A stretch of DNA of 11,534 bases from Candidatus Aegiribacteria sp. (GTDB taxonomy: Bacteria > Fermentibacterota > Fermentibacteria > Fermentibacterales > Fermentibacteraceae), in contig DAOWAG010000018.1 of assembly GCA_030634715.1 (NCBI GenBank), positions 1-11,534 on the forward strand, written 5' to 3'. Below the pieces are notes generated by a model, which had not been told where the DNA came from, ran no database searches, and saw only the letters and a program-made list of their open reading frames with translations. Numbering within the stretch: the first letter of the stretch is position 1; every line of letters starts with the position of its first letter. The position numbers and the translations under genes were made by a program. Positions 7,875 to 11,534 of the stretch are shown in pieces.

Positions 7875-8851
7875 TCAAGTTTCTCCTTCCCGGCACCACT
7901 GGAACCAGGTTTCGCAACAACTTCCGGAAGCAGCCATCTATAGACAATAATGTAGGAAACAACAGCATATAGAAGACCTGCTACAATATCAATAATGTAA
8001 TGTTCGGCTCCATATATGATTTCAAAGCATATTCCAATGACCAGAATGGATATCCACCAGGCTTTCCATCCAAACTCCTTGAATGCCATTATCATTATCA
8101 GTATCGGCACTCCTGCGTGAAGTGAAGGCATTGCGCCTCTTGGGCTTGGACTGAAGGCTGAGATTATACCTCCCGGTGCCAGTTCACCAAGCGCTCTGAT
8201 TGTAATTCTCTCCACATGAGGAATTGCGTTCTCAAGAGAAGCCATCCATGGTGGAGTCAGCGGGAACAACACATATGTTGCGTACCCGGCAAGTGTCAGC
8301 AGAGTAATCGCCACAGTTGCCCGTTTCATCCGTTCAACTCCGCGTTTGAGCAGCAGAAGCAGTGGGAATACTATTGGGATAAAGAAGAGAGTTGAGTGGA
8401 AGATCGCAAACAGATAATCGTACCAGGATAATTGTCCATGTTGATAGAGATGCTGCTGCAGCCAGACAACAGGAAGCGAACCAAACAGTTTTTTCTCTAA
8501 AGCGATGATCCCTGCGCCATGAAATTCCTGAAAATGTGATGTCACAACAAACTGCAGTTGCCAGTAGGACAGCACAAGAACCAGGTAGAATAACCAGGGT
8601 TTAAGTACTGTGGGGAACTTTCTCCATTTGTATAGAAGGAAACACAGAGCAAATGAGAGAAGCGGTACAGGTACCCTGGGAACGAGACGAATCAATGGAA
8701 CAAATACGAGAATAGCAGTGTAGACGGTAAAGATAATGAGAATCCATCTGTAACTTCGGTCATCGACCGACGAATATAACGTCCTCAACGATACCAAGTT
8801 ATTACCTTTCGGGGATGTGTATTCTACCCCTTTAAGAAATGCGGGGGCCAT
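7871..8851 (-). CDS. PAP2-superfamily membrane phosphatase (PAP2_3, Aur1/inositolphosphotransferase-like)
   Basis: A 326-residue polytopic membrane protein with helices at about 36-57, 62-75, 85-101, 145-168, 178-197, 247-257, 265-280 and 286-305. Catalytic motifs are MPSLHAG (241-247, H245) and YGAEHYIID (280-288, H284 and D288), the second and third parts of the PAP2 signature. The PLTPPW segment (198-203) is typical of the PAP2_3 subgroup that includes fungal Aur1, in place of the classic KX6RP motif. It probably cleaves or transfers a phosphate group on a membrane lipid; substrate unknown, with phosphatidate, a polyprenyl pyrophosphate or a phosphoinositol lipid all possible. ATG 8851 has no good ribosome binding site. 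A TTG at codon 19 (NNLVS), behind AAAGG, is an alternative. It heads the minus-strand operon and overlaps panB by 4 bases. Its lipid role fits the convergent envelope operon, but no direct link is shown. Confidence 0.88.
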   Translation of the reverse strand: MAPAFLKGVEYTSPKGNNLVSLRTLYSSVDDRSYRWILIIFTVYTAILVFVPLIRLVPRVPVPLLSFALCFLLYKWRKFPTVLKPWLFYLVLVLSYWQLQFVVTSHFQEFHGAGIIALEKKLFGSLPVVWLQQHLYQHGQLSWYDYLFAIFHSTLFFIPIVFPLLLLLKRGVERMKRATVAITLLTLAGYATYVLFPLTPPWMASLENAIPHVERITIRALGELAPGGIISAFSPSPRGAMPSLHAGVPILIMIMAFKEFGWKAWWISILVIGICFEIIYGAEHYIIDIVAGLLYAVVSYIIVYRWLLPEVVAKPGSSGAGKEKLE

Positions 8852-8874
8852 ATCCCATGAGAATGTATCTCAAA

Positions 8875-9005
8875 ACAGGGCTAAAGGACTTACGACGGCC
8901 TGTTGCTGCCTCTGTCTACCTGTTTTACCAGATCACGCATCGGCAAATCATCGGGGCGCAGCCTTCATCGGTTGTTTTTGCCACTCTCAGCAATCGGCCC
9001 CCTGT
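8875..9005. other. Nested inverted repeats in the divergent intergenic region; possible structured RNA
   Basis: Between the PAP2 gene and proS (274 bases without a gene) three nested complementary pairs occur. ACAGGG (8875-8880) pairs with CCCTGT (9000-9005). GGCCTGTTGCTG (8897-8908) pairs with CAGCAATCGGCC (8988-8999) over 12 positions, with one mismatch and one G-U. GGCAAA (8942-8947) pairs with TTTGCC (8977-8982). On the 3' side the first two helices are contiguous; on the 5' side a 16-base bulge separates them. The G-U pair exists only if the plus strand is transcribed. On the minus strand the outer stem ends in TTTT, which is also suggestive. It matches no RNA family I can recognise with confidence. 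It could be a small RNA, a leader of the phosphatase operon, or chance. Confidence 0.3.
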
Positions 9006-9087
9006 ATCAAAAAGTTAATAATATGTTGTGGTGGTGTCAATTCTCCCCTTGGAGTATCCGTTGCTCTGAATTAGTTTTCGCATTAAG

Positions 9088-9093
9088 GATAAT
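9088..9093 (+). promoter_or_regulatory. Weak candidate -10 box for proS
   Basis: GATAAT matches five of six bases of the sigma-70-type -10 consensus and lies 32 bases before the proS ATG, in an AT-rich stretch. No convincing -35 box is seen at 15-18 bases upstream. If real, transcription would start near 9100 and the inverted repeats at 8875-9005 would be outside the proS transcript. Confidence 0.22.
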
Positions 9094-9125
9094 AGATAAC
9101 TTGCGCTCTAACAGGAAGCAGATCA

Positions 9126-10565
9126 ATGGCAAAAAATATTACGAATCCAGAAAAAGATTACGCACGGTGGTACCAGGATGTTATCAGAGAAGCTGAATTA
9201 TCGGATTCTGCTCCTGTAAGGGGATGCATGGTCATCAGACCCTATGGATTTGCCATATGGGAAAACATCAAGGCGAGCCTGGATCGCAGCTTCAAGGATA
9301 CCGGTCACAGTAACGCATACTTTCCAATGCTTATCCCTCAGAGTTTCATTAATAAGGAAGCTGAACACGTCGAAGGGTTTGCGCCGGAACTGGCAATTGT
9401 AACTCATGGTGGCGGCAAGAAACTTGATGAACCACTTGTCCTCAGACCAACATCCGAAACAATTATTAACCATATGTTCTCGAAGTGGATAAACAGTTAC
9501 CGTGATCTTCCAATGCTGCTGAATCAGTGGGCGAATGTGATTCGATGGGAAATGAGACCAAGAGCATTCCTTCGAACCACAGAATTCCTCTGGCAGGAAG
9601 GGCACACAGCGCACGCAAATGAAGAAGGAGCAAGAGAAGAAACTCTTCGAATGCTGGGAGTCTATGAGGATTTTGCGAGGAACGTTGCAGCAATCCCTGT
9701 TATCCCAGGCAAAAAAACCGAACGTGAGAAGTTTGCCGGCGCAGTAGCCAGTTATACCATTGAAGCGATGATGGGGAATGGATGGGCACTTCAGAGCGGC
9801 ACAAGCCATTATCTGGGTACAAACTTCGCCAAAGCGTTCAATACAATGTATCTGGATAGCAACAATGAGCAGAAATACGTTCATCAAAGCAGCTGGGGTG
9901 TATCAACCAGACTGATTGGTGGTCTAATCATGGTCCATGGTGATGAGAATGGACTCCGTCTGCCCCCCAGACTTGCACCCGTTCAGGTTGTAATCGTACC
10001 TATCCTCAAGGATGATACAAAAGAAGAAACCATGAGAATTGCGGAGAAGATAGCATCAGAACTCAAGAACAGTGGAATCAGAGTTACATTGGACGACCGC
10101 GAAGGCATGAGTCCCGGTTTCAAATTCAATTACTGGGAAGTGAGAGGTGTTCCTCTCAGACTTGAAATAGGCCCACGGGATATCGAAGAGGGATTCGTAA
10201 TGCTCAGCCCCAGAAACAATCCTGGAAGAGACGGGAAATTCAAGGTGCCCCTGGATAATGTTATTAACGAGCTGCCGGGATTGCTGGATAAAATCCAGGA
10301 AGAAATGCTCAATGAAGCGACAGCGAAATTGAATGAAAGAACATTTACAGTAGAATCCTATGAAGAATTCTCGAAAGCTATCAAAGAAAAACCGGGCTTC
10401 TACAGTGTATGGTGGGATGGTGACACTGATGACGAAATCAGACTCCAGCAGGAGACAAAAGCCACAGTCAGATGTATCCCCCTGGATCAGTCCGGGGGTT
10501 CGGGCAGGTGCATCATGACAGGCAGAGAAACAGACGTGAAAGTTATTCTCGCCAGAGCATATTAG
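9126..10565 (+). CDS. proS: Prolyl-tRNA synthetase, archaeal/eukaryotic-like (short, type 3) form
   Basis: Charges tRNA-Pro with proline in the cytoplasm. At 479 residues it is the short form without the roughly 180-residue editing insertion of E. coli-type enzymes. Class II core: RPYGFAIWENI (38-48), LRPTSET (106-112), motif 2 RWEMRPRAFLRTTEFLWQEG (140-159), GTSHYLG (225-231) and motif 3 HGDENGLRLPPRLAP (271-285). The anticodon-binding domain spans about 285-385 and the C-terminal domain about 395-479, ending in ARAY with the conserved terminal tyrosine. The four-cysteine zinc site of this domain, as in the Thermus enzyme, is mostly lost: D431, D436 and T465 stand where cysteines are expected and only C462 remains. 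ATG 9126 has AGGAAG 7 bases upstream. A secreted peptidase-like gene follows 15 bases after the TAG stop. Confidence 0.97.
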   Translation: MAKNITNPEKDYARWYQDVIREAELSDSAPVRGCMVIRPYGFAIWENIKASLDRSFKDTGHSNAYFPMLIPQSFINKEAEHVEGFAPELAIVTHGGGKKLDEPLVLRPTSETIINHMFSKWINSYRDLPMLLNQWANVIRWEMRPRAFLRTTEFLWQEGHTAHANEEGAREETLRMLGVYEDFARNVAAIPVIPGKKTEREKFAGAVASYTIEAMMGNGWALQSGTSHYLGTNFAKAFNTMYLDSNNEQKYVHQSSWGVSTRLIGGLIMVHGDENGLRLPPRLAPVQVVIVPILKDDTKEETMRIAEKIASELKNSGIRVTLDDREGMSPGFKFNYWEVRGVPLRLEIGPRDIEEGFVMLSPRNNPGRDGKFKVPLDNVINELPGLLDKIQEEMLNEATAKLNERTFTVESYEEFSKAIKEKPGFYSVWWDGDTDDEIRLQQETKATVRCIPLDQSGGSGRCIMTGRETDVKVILARAY

Positions 10566-10580
10566 CACCGGAGGAATGAT

Positions 10581-11534
10581 ATGCATACCCTCTTCCTTCT
10601 TGTTCTTCTTACTCAGACACCGGTTCCAACGGGACCAGTGCAGTGTTCAATGGCACAGGTCGAGCCATCTCCACTCTCCATTCTTCCTGCAGATTTTCAT
10701 AGATCAATTTTTCTCTCTCCCGACAGAGGTGATTCGGATGTAATCATCGTAATAGCAGGGGGACTTGAGAATCCACTGGCTTCAGAGCTTGCGCAGTTTG
10801 AGTCCGATCTGTCAGCGGAGGGTTGGAATGTCACTCCCTGGATTATGAGTGGAGGGTCAGCAGCTGATCTCAGAGCATTCCTTCAGATGCACTCAGATAT
10901 CAGTGGAGCAGTACTTGTCGGAAACCTTCCCAGAGCGTGGTACGAGATGGATGAATTCACAGGGCAACACGAGGAATTTCCGATGGATCTCTATCTGATG
11001 GACCTTGACGGAATATGGACTGACAGCGATGCAGATGGTTTGCTGGATGGTCATTCCGGTGATAAAGCGCCGGAGATCTGGGTGGGAAGAATTGATGCTC
11101 ATGCGATGGAATTCGGAAACGAGATCAGTCTATTGAAAGATTACTTCACTGCAAACCACCTTTACAGAACCGGGAGTCTGTCGGTACCAGCACGTGCTCT
11201 TGCATTCAACGATAATGACTGGAGTTATTATGGCAGCTCCGGTCTTGAGTATATCTATTCGACGGTTGAAGTGATTAACAATACATCTCAGACTACCGCG
11301 GACAACTACAAGGCAGAACTGGCAGAAGGTTACGAATTCGTTCATCTGATGTCCCATTCCTCTCCATGGGGTCATACTTTCAGAATACCGTCCGGTTACG
11401 GCGGCACGGTTTTGGCTCCCGAGATTTCCTGTGTAAACCCGCAGACTGTATTCGTTCAGCTTTTTGCTTGCTCCAACTGCAGGTGGACGGAACCTGACTG
11501 TCTTGGAAACTGGTATCTCTTCGGAACGGATTAC
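10581..11534 (+). CDS. Secreted C25 (gingipain-like) caspase-fold peptidase-like protein, 3' partial
   Basis: The frame is open from ATG 10581 to the right edge (318 residues seen) and is cut by the window. A GGAGGA ribosome binding site (10570-10575) lies 5 bases upstream; an out-of-frame ATG at 10576 is ignored. The N-terminus HTLFLLVLL is a short hydrophobic segment resembling a signal peptide, though it lacks basic residues. Family-like blocks are VIIVIAGG (54-61), GAVLVGNLP, DLYLMDLDGIWTDSDADG (136-153, acidic and possibly calcium-binding), PEIWVGRID, HLMSHSSPWGH (255-265) and VQLFACSNC (292-300). H259 and C297 are placed as the histidine-cysteine dyad of C25/caspase-hemoglobinase-fold peptidases. 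Many such proteins are exported, and in Bacteroidetes relatives they carry a C-terminal sorting domain; that end is not visible. It may be a protease, a self-processing surface protein or an inactive relative. It is probably co-transcribed with proS. Confidence 0.75.
   Translation, partial: MHTLFLLVLLTQTPVPTGPVQCSMAQVEPSPLSILPADFHRSIFLSPDRGDSDVIIVIAGGLENPLASELAQFESDLSAEGWNVTPWIMSGGSAADLRAFLQMHSDISGAVLVGNLPRAWYEMDEFTGQHEEFPMDLYLMDLDGIWTDSDADGLLDGHSGDKAPEIWVGRIDAHAMEFGNEISLLKDYFTANHLYRTGSLSVPARALAFNDNDWSYYGSSGLEYIYSTVEVINNTSQTTADNYKAELAEGYEFVHLMSHSSPWGHTFRIPSGYGGTVLAPEISCVNPQTVFVQLFACSNCRWTEPDCLGNWYLFGTDY

Noticed and set aside
8934..8964. Resemblance to the core of the GEMM-I (cyclic di-GMP) riboswitch: CACGCA, GGCAAA, then GGGGCGCAGCC
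   Set aside because: The P1b hairpin with its GNRA tetraloop and the downstream receptor half are absent, and the spacing is too short. A competing GGCAAA/TTTGCC helix exists. Only a covariance-model hit would revive it.
8921..8964. Possible small SRP RNA, from TTTTACCAGATCA followed by CAGCC
   Set aside because: The diagnostic GGAA tetraloop and the AAGCAGCC side of the conserved loop are missing.
8938..8971. Three direct copies of CATCGG (8938, 8949, 8966)
   Set aside because: Only six bases each, with uneven spacing; too short to call an operator.
9020..9060. T-box leader upstream of proS (GGTGGTGTC followed by a CTCC/GGAG hairpin)
   Set aside because: There is no full T-box consensus, no recognisable stem I with a proline specifier, and no terminator before the gene.
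9198..9887. Long minus-strand open frame of 229 codons
   Set aside because: Lies wholly inside proS in antisense; its translation shows no family motif, while the plus frame is a clear synthetase.

Overview
The window is a gene-dense bacterial segment with nine protein genes, two of them cut by the window edges. I estimate its GC content by eye at mid-40s percent. Several traits suggest an uncultivated, probably Gram-negative or deep-branching bacterium: the archaeal/eukaryotic-type prolyl-tRNA synthetase, the secreted C25 (gingipain-like) protein, YfhO and flippase-like envelope genes, and very tight gene packing. I cannot name a phylum from the sequence alone. No tRNA, rRNA, insertion sequence, CRISPR array or phage gene was seen.

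Positions 1-5210 (+ strand) hold a compact envelope operon that starts before the window. It has a flippase-like membrane protein of the lysylphosphatidylglycerol-synthase transmembrane family (PF03706 type, partial), then a YfhO-family GT-C-like membrane protein, then a 700-residue fusion. In the fusion, a second flippase-like domain is followed by a radical SAM domain and a SPASM/twitch-like four-cysteine C-terminus. The genes are nearly abutting or overlap (TAATG at 3106-3110). The likely theme is modification of a membrane lipid or lipid-linked glycan, with one module for moving lipid, one for transferring sugar and one for radical chemistry. The flippase-radical SAM fusion is the most unusual thing in the window.

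Positions 5241-8851 (- strand) hold a convergent operon, read in the order PAP2_3/Aur1-like phosphatase, panB, purD, tsaC. The first two junctions are 4-base ATGA overlaps and the third is a short overlap, so the genes are probably translationally coupled. They join pantothenate synthesis, purine synthesis and tRNA t6A modification with a membrane lipid phosphatase. A hairpin with a T tract at 5178-5204, inside the 3' end of the fusion gene, may terminate this operon.

Positions 8852-9125 are a divergent intergenic region. It contains a nested inverted-repeat structure (8875-9005) that could be a structured RNA or a regulatory element, plus a weak candidate promoter for proS.

Positions 9126-11534 (+ strand) hold proS, whose C-terminal zinc site has lost three of four cysteines. 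Fifteen bases later, behind a strong GGAGGA ribosome binding site, a secreted C25/caspase-fold peptidase-like gene begins and runs off the window.
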